DNA of 64,000 nucleotides from Xanthobacteraceae bacterium. GTDB taxonomy: Bacteria; Pseudomonadota; Alphaproteobacteria; Rhizobiales; Xanthobacteraceae. Position numbers and translations under genes: made by a program. Below are positions 18,591 to 27,090 of the stretch, piece by piece. How positions within the stretch are numbered: the first letter of the stretch is position 1; each line of letters opens with the position of its first letter. The notes beneath the pieces are model-generated. The model made no database searches. It worked only from the letters and a program-made list of their open reading frames with translations, and was not told the DNA's origin. The DNA lies in the NCBI GenBank assembly GCA_019745775.1, contig JAIESR010000001.1, positions 1 through 64,000 on the forward strand, written 5' to 3'.

Positions 18591-19862
18591 ATGGAACCTG
18601 CTGCGACGCCGGGTATGTTCGAGATCCTTGCTGCGGCCTTGTTCGGCGTGGCAATCGTTCACACCTTCTCAGCCCACAAGTTCGAGCAGCTCGCTCATCG
18701 CCGAACCGATCATGCCGGCCTGTTTCGCCTCCTGGGCGAGGTCGAGGTGGTGTTCGGATTCTGGGCGCTGGTTCTGCTGGGCTTCATGGCGCTCCAGCTC
18801 GGGTCGGGCCGCGCGCTGACCTATCTCGAAAGCCGCAGCTTCATCGAGCCGGCATTTGTGCTGGCCATCATGGTCATTGCGGCCAGTCGCCCGATCATCG
18901 ACGCGGCCGCAGCCGTGCTCTATTTCATCGCGCGGCTTCTGCCCGTCGAGAAGCCGGTCGCCTATTACTTCACCATACTCTCGCTCGGTCCGATCCTCGG
19001 CTCGTTCATCACCGAGCCCGCGGCCATGACGCTGGCGGCTATGTTGCTGCGCAACCAGTTCCTCAGCCGCAACGCGCCGGCGACGTTCATGTACGCCACC
19101 ATCGGCGTGCTGTTCGTCAATGTTTCCATTGGCGGCACGCTCACGCATTTCGCGGCGCCGCCGGTGCTCATGGTTGCCGACCGTTGGGGCTGGGGCACGG
19201 CTCACATGCTGAGCACCTTCGGCTGGAAGGCCGCAATTGCGGTTCTGATCAATGCGGCTGGTGCCGCTTACGCCTTCCGCAGTTATCTGCGCGAGCAGCC
19301 GATGAGCGCCAAGCTCGCCGGCACCGAAGTCCCGTTCTGGATCATCGCGGTCCACCTCGTGTTCCTCGCCGGGGTCGTGATTTTCAATCATCACCCCGTT
19401 GTCTTCATCGGACTGCTCCTGTTCTTTCTCGGCTTCGCCGAAGCCTACAAGCGGCATCAGTCGCGGCTGGTGCTGCGCGAAGCGACGATGGTGGCGTTCT
19501 TCCTGGCCGGTCTTGTGGTGCTAGGAGGCCAGCAGCGCTGGTGGCTCCAGCCATTGCTTGCGGACATGAATCAGAGCGTCATCTTCGCAGGATCGACGCT
19601 GCTGACGGCGTTCGTCGACAACGCGGCGCTGACCTATCTCGGCTCCCTGGTCGAAGGGTTCCCGGACGAGTCGAAATATTCGCTGGTCGCCGGAGCGGTG
19701 ACCGGCGGCGGGCTCACCGTGATCGCCAACGCTCCAAATCCGGCCGGCTTCGCAATCCTGAAAGGCAGCTTCCCGGACGGCGCCATCAGTGCGGTCGGAC
19801 TGGCGACAGCGGCCATCGTTCCAACCCTCGTTGCGGCGGCTGCGTTCATGCTGCTGCCGTGA
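18591..19862 (+). CDS. Putative Na+/H+ antiporter (Na_H_antiport_3 type)
   Basis: About 423 residues from ATG 18591, with roughly ten membrane helices; a start at 18615 is also possible. It has AHKFEQLAHRR near the N-terminus and the conserved loop LGSFITEPAAMTLAAMLL, then SIGGTLTHFAAPPVLMVADRWGWG and a second inverted-type motif AFVDNAALTYLGSLV and VIANAPNPAGFAIL. The paired TEPAAMT / DNAALTYLGS and APPVLM / NAPNPAG motifs look like the two pseudosymmetric halves of ion transporter superfamily members. Sodium/proton exchange is a family name, not shown here. UspA follows 21 bases later. Confidence 0.78.
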   Translation: MEPAATPGMFEILAAALFGVAIVHTFSAHKFEQLAHRRTDHAGLFRLLGEVEVVFGFWALVLLGFMALQLGSGRALTYLESRSFIEPAFVLAIMVIAASRPIIDAAAAVLYFIARLLPVEKPVAYYFTILSLGPILGSFITEPAAMTLAAMLLRNQFLSRNAPATFMYATIGVLFVNVSIGGTLTHFAAPPVLMVADRWGWGTAHMLSTFGWKAAIAVLINAAGAAYAFRSYLREQPMSAKLAGTEVPFWIIAVHLVFLAGVVIFNHHPVVFIGLLLFFLGFAEAYKRHQSRLVLREATMVAFFLAGLVVLGGQQRWWLQPLLADMNQSVIFAGSTLLTAFVDNAALTYLGSLVEGFPDESKYSLVAGAVTGGGLTVIANAPNPAGFAILKGSFPDGAISAVGLATAAIVPTLVAAAAFMLLP

Positions 19863-19883
19863 AGAAAGAAGGAGGAGAACAGC

Positions 19884-20411
19884 ATGAGTGTCTTGCGATC
19901 CGATATGCCGTGGCCGCAAGCGACAGGTCAAACGCGGCCGGTTGCGCGGCAAGTGCCGAAACGCAGGATCCTCGCCGTTGTCGATGGCTCGGCACGGACT
20001 GCCGACGTGATCGAATTCCTGATCGCGCAGGCCGGCGGCCGCCCGCAGGAGGTTGTCATCTTGAACGTGCAGCCGCCGCCGGAGAGCTGGCGCATGCGCG
20101 GTTACGAGAGTTTCAAGCAGGATGAGATCCGCGATCGGCTTGTGAACGACAGGGGTAAGCCGGTCGTCGCGGCCGTGGCGGCGGCGCTCGATCGGGCGGC
20201 CATCGAACACAAGGAGCGCGTCGAGATCGGTGAGATGGCTGAAACCGTCGAACGGTGCGCCCGCGAGGAGGGCTGCGAGCAGATCGTCGTCGCCGAGCCG
20301 CGCTCGGGCGTGGTGCGCCGCTGGCTGGCGCGTCAGGCGGGCGTTACGATCGGATCGGTCGTGTCGCAGCTTCTGGCGCTTGCGGATCGGCCGGTGGTCG
20401 TCGTGCGCTAG
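19884..20411 (+). CDS. Universal stress protein, UspA family
   Basis: This 175-residue protein starts at ATG 19884 with a strong AAGGAGGAG site. After a 25-residue tail comes the Usp fold: RRILAVVDGSARTADVIEFL, VVILNVQPP, and CEQIVVAEPRSGVVRRWLARQAGVTIGSVVSQLLALADRPVVVVR. The ATP-binding G-2x-G-9x-G(S/T) signature is changed (RSGVVRRW), so nucleotide binding is uncertain. It forms a two-gene unit with the antiporter-like gene, hinting at ion or pH stress. Confidence 0.88.
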   Translation: MSVLRSDMPWPQATGQTRPVARQVPKRRILAVVDGSARTADVIEFLIAQAGGRPQEVVILNVQPPPESWRMRGYESFKQDEIRDRLVNDRGKPVVAAVAAALDRAAIEHKERVEIGEMAETVERCAREEGCEQIVVAEPRSGVVRRWLARQAGVTIGSVVSQLLALADRPVVVVR

Positions 20412-20501
20412 TTAGCCTGGCCAGCACAGCGCATCCTCGCAAACGGTCTTTTCGGCGATCAGGTTGGGACTGGCTAGCGCGGGTGCGCCAGGTGCTGCTT
20501 T

Positions 20502-20951
20502 CTATCGCTCTGATGGGAGCGCCTGCATCGGGTCGACGACTGCGACGTCCATCGGCATGAAATGGCGGGCGTTGCGGGAAAGGATCGTGAGATCGTGCCG
20601 GCGGGCGGTCGCCGCAATGGCGATGTCGGCGAAGTCCGGCGCATGGCCGCGGCCGCGGGCCAGATCGGATAGAGCGCCGGCGATCTCCGCGGTCGGGCTG
20701 TCGAAGGCCAGCACGCGGTCGCCATAGAGATGCAGCGTAGCCTGCAACCACGCGGAGAGATCGGCGGCCTTGCGCCGCGCCCCTTCGCGCTTGGCTTTCG
20801 CGATGCCGTCGGCGACCTCGGCAATCGTGATCGCCGACAAGAACAGGTCGGCCGAATGCGAATCCATCCACGCGACGAGTTCGGCGCGCTGCACGGGTGT
20901 TGCGGGCGCGGTTGCCGAGATCACGTTGGTATCGACGAGGTAGTGCGTCAC
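20502..20951 (-). CDS. PIN-domain toxin, VapC family
   Basis: This 149-residue protein starts at GTG 20951 (VTHYLVDTNVISA). The 4-base overlap GTGA with the upstream antitoxin stop supports this start. The PIN active site acidic residues are visible: Asp7 in LVDTN, Glu in ITIAEVADG, and Asp in APDFADIAIAATA. PIN toxins are Mg-dependent ribonucleases that cut tRNA or rRNA. The antitoxin is the Phd/YefM-type gene directly upstream. Downstream (left) it faces the UspA gene convergently. Confidence 0.92.
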   Translation of the reverse strand: MTHYLVDTNVISATAPATPVQRAELVAWMDSHSADLFLSAITIAEVADGIAKAKREGARRKAADLSAWLQATLHLYGDRVLAFDSPTAEIAGALSDLARGRGHAPDFADIAIAATARRHDLTILSRNARHFMPMDVAVVDPMQALPSER

Positions 20952-21190
20952 AGCTTCGCATCGCGCATCGGTGTGCGATTGCGCCCAGGCAGGTCCCGCG
21001 GCTCGAGTGGCGCCGACATCAGCAGACGCCCGAAGGAGGGCACGTTGGACAGCCGTTCCCAATCTGCGAATCCGAGCACCACGGCCTCCGGCTTGCCGTG
21101 CCGGGTGATGACCGAGGGTTTGCCGCGGACGGCTTGATCCACCACCGTCGACAAAGTCGCCTTGGCGTCTTTCAACTGGATCTTGCGCAT
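20948..21190 (-). CDS. Phd/YefM-type antitoxin of the VapC pair
   Basis: This 80-residue protein starts at ATG 21190 after AGGAGCAGGC. MRKIQLKDAKATLSTVVDQAVRG then PSVITRHGKPEAVVLGFADWERL is the Phd/YefM DNA-binding fold. The C-terminal part should wrap the toxin. A near-perfect palindrome 11 bases upstream is the likely operator, so autorepression is expected. An in-frame start at 21244 lies beyond the palindrome and is not favoured. Confidence 0.9.
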   Translation of the reverse strand: MRKIQLKDAKATLSTVVDQAVRGKPSVITRHGKPEAVVLGFADWERLSNVPSFGRLLMSAPLEPRDLPGRNRTPMRDAKL

Positions 21191-21201
21191 GCCTGCTCCT
21201 G

Positions 21202-21222
21202 ATATGACCACTATGGTCATAT
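21202..21222. promoter_or_regulatory. Operator palindrome of the toxin-antitoxin pair
   Basis: The arms ATATGACCA and TGGTCATAT are perfectly complementary around a 3-base centre, 11 bases before the antitoxin start. Phd/VapC-type complexes usually bind such palindromes in their own promoters. Confidence 0.75.
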
Positions 21223-21353
21223 ATCGCATAAGGATTTTTCGCAAACCCGACGCGCCGATGGCGGAGCCGCTGCGACCGCAAGCCTACGCGCGATAAGATC
21301 GCGGGCTGCAAACTGCTTGCCTTCAGTCCCTCGCGATGTTAGGTAATTATTCC

Positions 21354-21382
21354 TTGACACCGAATCCTCGCCGGCCTATCCT
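21354..21382 (+). promoter_or_regulatory. Candidate sigma-70 promoter upstream of fau
   Basis: TTGACA at 21354 and TATCCT at 21377 are 17 bases apart. It lies in the 461-base gap 21191-21651 that separates the antitoxin gene from fau. Transcription from here would give a leader of over 250 bases. No convincing coding frame lies in the leader; an 11-bp direct repeat ATCTTACACCC occurs at 21556 and 21569. A small RNA is possible. Confidence 0.4.
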
Positions 21383-21651
21383 CGGTCCGTCCCGCTCACC
21401 TCTCTGGAGACGAGCCAGAGCCGGAGCGCGACACCGCCCATCCGCCACGACGAGCGGAACGTGCGAACGCACCAAATCACGTCGAAAGGCACATAGTGGT
21501 AAGAGCCGTAAGAATGTAAGTTTCGAGCTAACCCAATGATCGTTCTAAAGAATAAATCTTACACCCCGATCTTACACCCTGCGCCGGCGATGAAAGAAGC
21601 AGCCGCCGGAATGGTGACGTGCGCGCGATACGGTCCTGGGACATCCCAGTG

Positions 21652-22239
21652 GTGACTCCCGCCCCGCCTGCCGCCTTGAAAGCGATCCTGCGTCGCGAAT
21701 TGGCCGCGCGCCGCGATGCGCTGCCGGCGGCCGAGCGCCAGCGGGCGGCGCAAGCGATCGCCGGGCGCCCGTTTCCGGTCGCGGTCGCGCCCGGCGCCGT
21801 CGTGTCGGGCTTCATGCCGCTCAAGAGCGAGATCAACCCGCTGCCGCTGATGCGCAGGCTCGCGGAGGCGGGCGCCAAGCTTGCGCTACCGGTCGTCGCG
21901 GGGAAGGGCAAGCCGCTGATCATGCGAGGGTGGGCATTCGGCACGCCGCTGGCGTCCGGCGTCTGGGGCATCAAGGAACCGACGGCGGACGCGCCCGCGC
22001 TCGATCCCGATATCCTGATCGTGCCGCTCCTCGCGTTCGACCGCCGCGGCCACCGGCTCGGCTACGGCGCCGGCTACTACGACATGACCGTAACGGGATT
22101 GCGCGAAAGAAAGCCGATCGTCGCGGTCGGCATCGCCTATGCCGCGCAGGAGGTCGAGACGGTTCCGATCACACCCCGCGACGCCCGCCTCGATCTCGTG
22201 CTAACCGAGAACGAGACGATCGATTTCCGGAGTGCATGA
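21652..22239 (+). CDS. fau: 5-formyltetrahydrofolate cyclo-ligase
   Basis: About 195 residues from GTG 21652 (VTPAPPAALKAILRRELAARRDALP); a GTG at 21619 would add 11 residues. This cytoplasmic enzyme converts 5-formyl-THF to 5,10-methenyl-THF with ATP. RRELAARRDALPAAERQRAA near the start and the signature GYGAGYYDMT near residue 150 with VGIAYAAQEVETVP after it are diagnostic. In many proteobacteria it directly follows zapA-ssrS. Here it lies some 5 kb away, separated by an accessory block. It abuts the ymdB-like gene with no gap. Confidence 0.93.
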   Translation: MTPAPPAALKAILRRELAARRDALPAAERQRAAQAIAGRPFPVAVAPGAVVSGFMPLKSEINPLPLMRRLAEAGAKLALPVVAGKGKPLIMRGWAFGTPLASGVWGIKEPTADAPALDPDILIVPLLAFDRRGHRLGYGAGYYDMTVTGLRERKPIVAVGIAYAAQEVETVPITPRDARLDLVLTENETIDFRSA

Positions 22240-23061
22240 GTGAGAATTCTTTTCATCGGCGACATTGTCGGGCGCAGCGGACGCGCGGTGCTGCTTGAGC
22301 GCTTGCCCGGCCTGATCCGCGACTGGAAGCTCGATTTCGTCGCCGTCAACGGCGAGAACGCGGCCGGCGGCTTCGGCATCACCGAGGCGATCTATCACGA
22401 GTTCGTCGATGCCGGCGCCGACGTCGTCACCGGCGGCAACCACTCGTGGGACCAGCGCGAGGCGCTGGTGTTCATCGAGCGCGCGCCGAGACTTCTGCGT
22501 CCGATCAATTTTCCGCATGGCACGCCCGGCCGCGGCGTGGCGCTGGTCGACGCCAAGAACGGCGCCCGCGTGCTCGTCGTCAACGTGATGGGCCGCATCT
22601 TCATGGATCCGCTCGACGATCCGTTCGCGGCGGTCGAGCGCGAGCTCGATGCCTGCCGGCTCAAGCGTGACGCCGACGCGATCGTCGTCGACATCCATTG
22701 CGAGGCGACCAGCGAGAAGCAGAGCATGGGTCATTACTGCGACGGCCGCGTCAGCCTCGTGGTCGGCACCCATACCCATGCGCCGACCGCCGACCATCAG
22801 GTGCTCGTCGGCGGCACCGCCTTCATCTCCGACGTCGGCATGACCGGCGACTACGATTCCGTCATCGGCATGCAGAAGGACGAGCCGCTCAACCGCTTCC
22901 TGCGCAAGATCCCGCAGGGCCGGTTCGAGCCGGCGCTCGGCGCAGCGACGCTGTGCGGCGTCGCGGTCGAGACCGACGACGCCACCGGCCTCGCGCGCCG
23001 CGTCGGCGCGGTGCGGCTCGGCGGGCGGCTCGAGCCGGCGACGCCGGCGTTCTGGGAGTAA
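22240..23061 (+). CDS. YmdB/TIGR00282-family metallophosphoesterase
   Basis: This 273-residue protein starts at GTG 22240, immediately after the fau stop. Metal ligands of the calcineurin-like fold are seen in [44 protein letters not shown] and [13 protein letters not shown], followed by [15 protein letters not shown]. YmdB relatives cleave 2',3'-cyclic phosphates or 3',5'-cAMP and affect biofilm formation in Bacillus. Its bacterial substrate outside Firmicutes is not known. The fau-ymdB-yebC order is common in Hyphomicrobiales. Confidence 0.92.
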   Translation: MRILFIGDIVGRSGRAVLLERLPGLIRDWKLDFVAVNGENAAGGFGITEAIYHEFVDAGADVVTGGNHSWDQREALVFIERAPRLLRPINFPHGTPGRGVALVDAKNGARVLVVNVMGRIFMDPLDDPFAAVERELDACRLKRDADAIVVDIHCEATSEKQSMGHYCDGRVSLVVGTHTHAPTADHQVLVGGTAFISDVGMTGDYDSVIGMQKDEPLNRFLRKIPQGRFEPALGAATLCGVAVETDDATGLARRVGAVRLGGRLEPATPAFWE

Positions 23062-23131
23062 CTTTATTTTCGCCCCGGCACGTCATATAAGGCGCGCTTC
23101 AAACGCAAAGCTGGATATCGAGTACGAGGCC

Positions 23132-23878
23132 ATGGCCGGTCATTCCCAATTCAAGAACATCATGCACCGCAAGGGCCGCCAGGACGCGGTGCGGTCCAAG
23201 CTGTTCGGCAAGCTGGCGCGCGAAATCACGGTGGCGGCGAAGCTCGGCATGCCCGACCCGGCGATGAACCCGCGGCTGCGGGCGGCGATCATCGCGGCCC
23301 GCGCCGAGAACATGACCAAGGACACGATCGAGCGCGCGATCAAGAAGGCGCTGGGCGGCGACGCCGAGAACTACGACGAGATCCGCTACGAGGGTTACGG
23401 CCCGGGCGGCGTTGCGGTCATCGTCGAGGTGCTCACCGACAACCGAAACCGCACCGCCGGCGAGGTGCGCGCGACCTTCACCAAGCACGGCGGGAATCTC
23501 GCGGAGACCGGCGCAGTCTCGTTCATGTTCGACCATGTCGGCGTCGTCGAATTCGATCCCAAGGTGGCGAGCGCCGACGCGATGCTCGACGCCGCGATCG
23601 AGGCCGGCGCCGAGGACGTGACGTCGGGCGAGAACGGCCACGAGGTCTACACCGCGCAGGACGCGCTGCGCGACGTCGCCAAGGCGCTGGAAGGGAAGTT
23701 CGGCGAGCCGCGCAAGGCGGCGCTGATCTGGAAGCCGCAGAACACGGTCGCGGTCGACGACTTCGCGGGCGAGAAGCTGCTGAAGATGATCGACACGCTC
23801 AACGACAATGACGACGTGCAGAACGTCTACGCCAATTTCGAGGTGTCGGACGCGCTGGTCGCCAAGATGAGCGCGTGA
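23132..23878 (+). CDS. yebC: YebC/PmpR-family DNA-binding protein
   Basis: This 248-residue protein starts [39 protein letters not shown], the family hallmark, and continues with [17 protein letters not shown] and [23 protein letters not shown]. YebC proteins occur near ruvCAB in most bacteria. They were described as transcription regulators (PmpR) and, for related proteins, as factors that help ribosomes through polyproline-type stalls. Which applies here is not shown. ruvC lies about 880 bases downstream beyond a convergent exporter gene. Confidence 0.96.
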   Translation: MAGHSQFKNIMHRKGRQDAVRSKLFGKLAREITVAAKLGMPDPAMNPRLRAAIIAARAENMTKDTIERAIKKALGGDAENYDEIRYEGYGPGGVAVIVEVLTDNRNRTAGEVRATFTKHGGNLAETGAVSFMFDHVGVVEFDPKVASADAMLDAAIEAGAEDVTSGENGHEVYTAQDALRDVAKALEGKFGEPRKAALIWKPQNTVAVDDFAGEKLLKMIDTLNDNDDVQNVYANFEVSDALVAKMSA

Positions 23879-23890
23879 GCAGGGCAAGCA

Positions 23891-24670
23891 TCAGCGGAAG
23901 AAGTGATCCCAGATCGGCATCGAGACCAGCGCCGACACGGCGACGATCGCATAAGCCGCGCGCCGGTAGGTCTGCGCCGACGAGCCGCGGAACATGAGCG
24001 CTCCGCCCTTCAGTGCCAGGACCTGCAGCGGTCCGAGCAGGAGCGCCAGGATGATTACCTGCGACGGCAGCAGACCGCGCGCCACATAGGTTACGAACAG
24101 CGCGCAGGCAAACACGCCGAAGAAGGCGTTGAGATTGGCGCGGATGACAGTCGGGCTCCACGAACTGCCGAGCCAGTAGACGATCACCGGCGGTCCGACG
24201 ATCTGGATCGCGCCGCCGAGCGTGCCGGCGAGCGCGCCGACCCCGAGCGTCACCCGCATCCTCGGCCGCCCGTGATAGCGCCAGCCCGACATCAGCACCG
24301 CGAGCAGGACCAGGACCACGATCGCGATCGCCCAGCGCAAGATGGTGGGGTCGGTGTAGATCAGGATCAGCGCGCCGAACTGCGCGGCGACTACCGCCGC
24401 CGCCGCGAGCGGGAACACGTCGCGCCAATGTGCCTCGCGCCCAATCGTCGGAAGCACCGCGAGGCCGACCGCGAAATCGATCAGCAGGAAGGTGCCGGCG
24501 GCGATACGCGGATCGTAGATCGCGCTCATGAGCGGCACGAAGATCAGCGCCGACCCGAAGCCGGAGAAACCGCGCACCACGCCCGCGAGGATCGACACGG
24601 CCATCGCCGCATAGGTGCGCGGGTCTGCGAAGGTGGCGGAAAATGCTGCGAGGTCGGGCAATTCGATCAA
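23891..24670 (-). CDS. TauE/SafE-family sulfite/sulfonate exporter-like membrane protein
   Basis: This 259-residue protein has about eight hydrophobic helices. It carries the two halves typical of TauE/SafE: GFSGFGSALIFVPLMSAIYDPRIAAGTFLLIDFAVGL near the start and a second GALAGTLGGAIQIVGPPVIVYWLG with FFGVFACAL near the middle. The family is annotated as exporter of sulfite or sulfoacetate. The substrate is not predictable. It is convergent with yebC (12 bases) and divergent from ruvC, and it interrupts the usual yebC-ruvC order. Confidence 0.9.
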   Translation of the reverse strand: MIELPDLAAFSATFADPRTYAAMAVSILAGVVRGFSGFGSALIFVPLMSAIYDPRIAAGTFLLIDFAVGLAVLPTIGREAHWRDVFPLAAAAVVAAQFGALILIYTDPTILRWAIAIVVLVLLAVLMSGWRYHGRPRMRVTLGVGALAGTLGGAIQIVGPPVIVYWLGSSWSPTVIRANLNAFFGVFACALFVTYVARGLLPSQVIILALLLGPLQVLALKGGALMFRGSSAQTYRRAAYAIVAVSALVSMPIWDHFFR

Positions 24671-24756
24671 GGGCGGGACCAGCGGTGTAGTTCGGACCAG
24701 CTCTTATCAGGCGTTGCGCTAGGCTTAAACCGGTTCCGGCGTTATCAACGAGCATC

Positions 24757-25278
24757 ATGCCACGAGCGATTCGCATCCTGGGGATCGATCCGGGGCTCCG
24801 CCGGACCGGCTGGGGCGTGGTTGCGATCGAGGGCAACCGGCTCGGCTTCCTGGCCTGCGGCTCGCTCGCGACCGACGACAAGGCCTCGCTGGCGGAGCGG
24901 CTGGTCGCGTTGCACGACGGGTTGCGCCGCGTCGTCGCCGATCATGCGCCCGACGAGGCCGCGGTCGAGGCCACGTTCGTGAGCAAGGACGCGGCCGCGA
25001 CGCTCAAGCTCGGGCAGGCGCGCGGTATCGCGCTGCTGGTGCCGGCGATCGCGGGGTTGCCGGTCGCCGAGTACGCGCCCAATCTGGTGAAGAAGACCGT
25101 CGTCGGCGCCGGCCATGGCGAGAAGGCGCAGATCCGCATGATGCTCGGCGTGCTGCTGCCGAAGGCCGATCCGAAGACCCACGATGCCGCTGACGCGCTC
25201 GCCATCGCGATCTGCCACGCACATCATCGCCAAAGCGTGGTGCTCAAGAATGCGATGCTGAAGGTGGCGGTACGATGA
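24757..25278 (+). CDS. ruvC: Holliday junction endonuclease RuvC
   Basis: This 173-residue nuclease resolves Holliday junctions together with RuvAB. Catalytic acidic residues are visible: Asp in [14 protein letters not shown], Glu in [20 protein letters not shown], and the Asp pair in [16 protein letters not shown]. It overlaps the ruvA start by four bases (ATGA), so ruvC and ruvA are coupled. ATG 24757 is followed directly by the conserved core. Confidence 0.97.
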   Translation: MPRAIRILGIDPGLRRTGWGVVAIEGNRLGFLACGSLATDDKASLAERLVALHDGLRRVVADHAPDEAAVEATFVSKDAAATLKLGQARGIALLVPAIAGLPVAEYAPNLVKKTVVGAGHGEKAQIRMMLGVLLPKADPKTHDAADALAIAICHAHHRQSVVLKNAMLKVAVR

Positions 25279-25898
25279 TCGGCAAGCTCAAGGGTATCGT
25301 CGATTCCTATGGCGAGGATTTCGTGATCCTCGACGTCGGCGGCGTCGGCTACCAGGTGCAGTGCTCGGCGCGCACGCTGCAGGAGTTGCCGGCGAGCGGC
25401 CAGCCGGCGGTGCTGTCGATCGAGACCTATGTGCGCGAGGACCAGATCCGGCTGTTCGGCTTCTCGACCGACGTCGAGCGCGAATGGTTTCGCCTGCTAC
25501 AGACCGTGCAGGGCGTGGGCGCCAAGGTCGCGCTGTCGGTGTTGAGCACGCTCAAGCCGAGCGAGCTCGCATCTGCCATCGCCATGCGTGACAAGGCCTC
25601 GGTGGCGCGCACGCCCGGCGTCGGGCCGAAAGTCGCCGAGCGCATCGTCACCGAATTGAAGGACAAGGCACCGGCCTATGCGAATCTCGATCCGGCGGTG
25701 GTGCGGCTCTCCGGCCAGGTCGACGAGAAGCGTGCGCCGCAACCGGTCGCCGACGCGGTCTCCGCGCTGGTCAATCTCGGCTATGGCCAGCCGCAGGCCG
25801 CTGCCGCCATTGCGGCGGCGGCGCGCGAAGCCGGCGAGGGGACCGACGCCGCGAAACTGATCCGGCTCGGCCTGAAGGAATTGGCGCGGCCGGCATGA
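25275..25898 (+). CDS. ruvA: Holliday junction DNA helicase subunit RuvA
   Basis: This 207-residue protein begins [28 protein letters not shown] (domain I). The helix-hairpin-helix region [14 protein letters not shown] and [19 protein letters not shown] (domain II) binds the junction. The C-terminal domain III ([20 protein letters not shown]) contacts RuvB. It overlaps ruvC and is separated from ruvB by a glycosyltransferase gene. Confidence 0.97.
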   Translation: MIGKLKGIVDSYGEDFVILDVGGVGYQVQCSARTLQELPASGQPAVLSIETYVREDQIRLFGFSTDVEREWFRLLQTVQGVGAKVALSVLSTLKPSELASAIAMRDKASVARTPGVGPKVAERIVTELKDKAPAYANLDPAVVRLSGQVDEKRAPQPVADAVSALVNLGYGQPQAAAAIAAAAREAGEGTDAAKLIRLGLKELARPA

Positions 25899-26014
25899 TG
25901 CGCGCGCTTACCGCATTAGCACCGGCAACCCGTGTCTTGCTCGGCCAGGAAACCCCAGTCTTGCTCGCCCAAGACAAGTAGGGTACGGCACGGTCGAGCC
26001 AACGGAATCCGCCG

Positions 26015-27064
26015 GTGTTCTTCAAAGACTATCCATTTTCCTACGTCCGCGACCCGCGGCGTCCCGCCATCCTGGCGCTTTATTCGGACGATTTCCTCGG
26101 CGAAGTCCGGATCAAGCCGTTCCTGAACGCGCTGCTCGTGCGTGGTCTCATCGCCGACTACCAGGTCGTCGATCGTTCCATGACGATGTTCGGCCCGCTG
26201 AAGTCATATCCGTTCACGCATATCTGGTGTCAGCGCAACGTGTCGACCGCGCAGTTCAGGTTTCTGAAGCGGCACGCACACGTTCCGATCATCTACGACG
26301 TCGACGACCTCATCACCTCGTTTCCCGATTTCGTCATGCGGGTGAAGCAGCGCACCCGCGCGCGGATCGCGTGGTGCCTGCATCACGCCAAGGCGGTCAC
26401 CGTCGCCACCGAACCGTTGCGGGCGAGCTTGCGCGAAGACGCCCCTTCGCTACCAGGCGAAATCGTCGTGCTCAGCAACGGCTGTGCGAGCGCAGTGCCG
26501 CCGGCCGAGCGCGCGCCGCGCAAGCAGGTGATCTGGACGTCGGGCGACCTGCCGTTCTACCTCGACGGCTATCCGAATTTCATGGACGATCTCGCGGCTT
26601 TGACCAACCGCGCCGGCTACGAAGGGATCCTGATCGGCCGCTTCGACAGCAAGCGCGCCGCGAAATTCGACCACTACCGGCATATCGCGTATCTCGATTT
26701 CGCCTCCTATCGGCAGTTCCTGCGGTCGTGCGCCGGTGCGATCGGCATCGCGCCGCTGCCGTCCGACCTGCCGATGCCGGCGCAGCGGTTCTTCAATGCG
26801 AAGTCGGATATCAAGCTCGTCGACTACCTTTCGTCCGGGATCGTTCCGATTTGCAGCGACGCCGTTCCTTACGCCACGTCCAGCCTGTTCCTGCCGTCGC
26901 TCGCCGCCGCCGATGCAAATGAACTGTTGCAACGGCTGGAAATGTGTATCGCGGAGCACGCGCGCATGATTGAATACGTCAACGAGACGATTCACGCGCC
27001 CGGTCTTTTGAGGCAGCGGGAGTTCTTCGAGCTCTCGAAGGCGCTGGATCATCTGGTTGCCTGA
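26015..27064 (+). CDS. Glycosyltransferase-like protein between ruvA and ruvB
   Basis: This 349-residue protein reads from GTG 26015 and resembles GT4-type (GT-B fold) glycosyltransferases. It has the N-terminal half [21 protein letters not shown], a [13 protein letters not shown] loop often seen in this class, EIVVLSNGC at the domain junction, and a C-terminal region [24 protein letters not shown] that matches the donor-sugar end (K.xEYLaaG.PvV). No signal peptide or membrane helix is seen. It ends three bases before a GTG that could start ruvB. Acceptor and sugar are unknown; alternative readings are a glycan-related regulatory enzyme. Confidence 0.68.
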   Translation: MFFKDYPFSYVRDPRRPAILALYSDDFLGEVRIKPFLNALLVRGLIADYQVVDRSMTMFGPLKSYPFTHIWCQRNVSTAQFRFLKRHAHVPIIYDVDDLITSFPDFVMRVKQRTRARIAWCLHHAKAVTVATEPLRASLREDAPSLPGEIVVLSNGCASAVPPAERAPRKQVIWTSGDLPFYLDGYPNFMDDLAALTNRAGYEGILIGRFDSKRAAKFDHYRHIAYLDFASYRQFLRSCAGAIGIAPLPSDLPMPAQRFFNAKSDIKLVDYLSSGIVPICSDAVPYATSSLFLPSLAAADANELLQRLEMCIAEHARMIEYVNETIHAPGLLRQREFFELSKALDHLVA

Positions 27065-27090
27065 TCGTGTCGCTGGATGGAGCCGACCGC

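Noticed and set aside
21336-21539. 67-residue frame upstream of fau
   Set aside because: Arg/Ser/Pro-rich with no ribosome site, and it starts before the candidate promoter; more likely non-coding leader.
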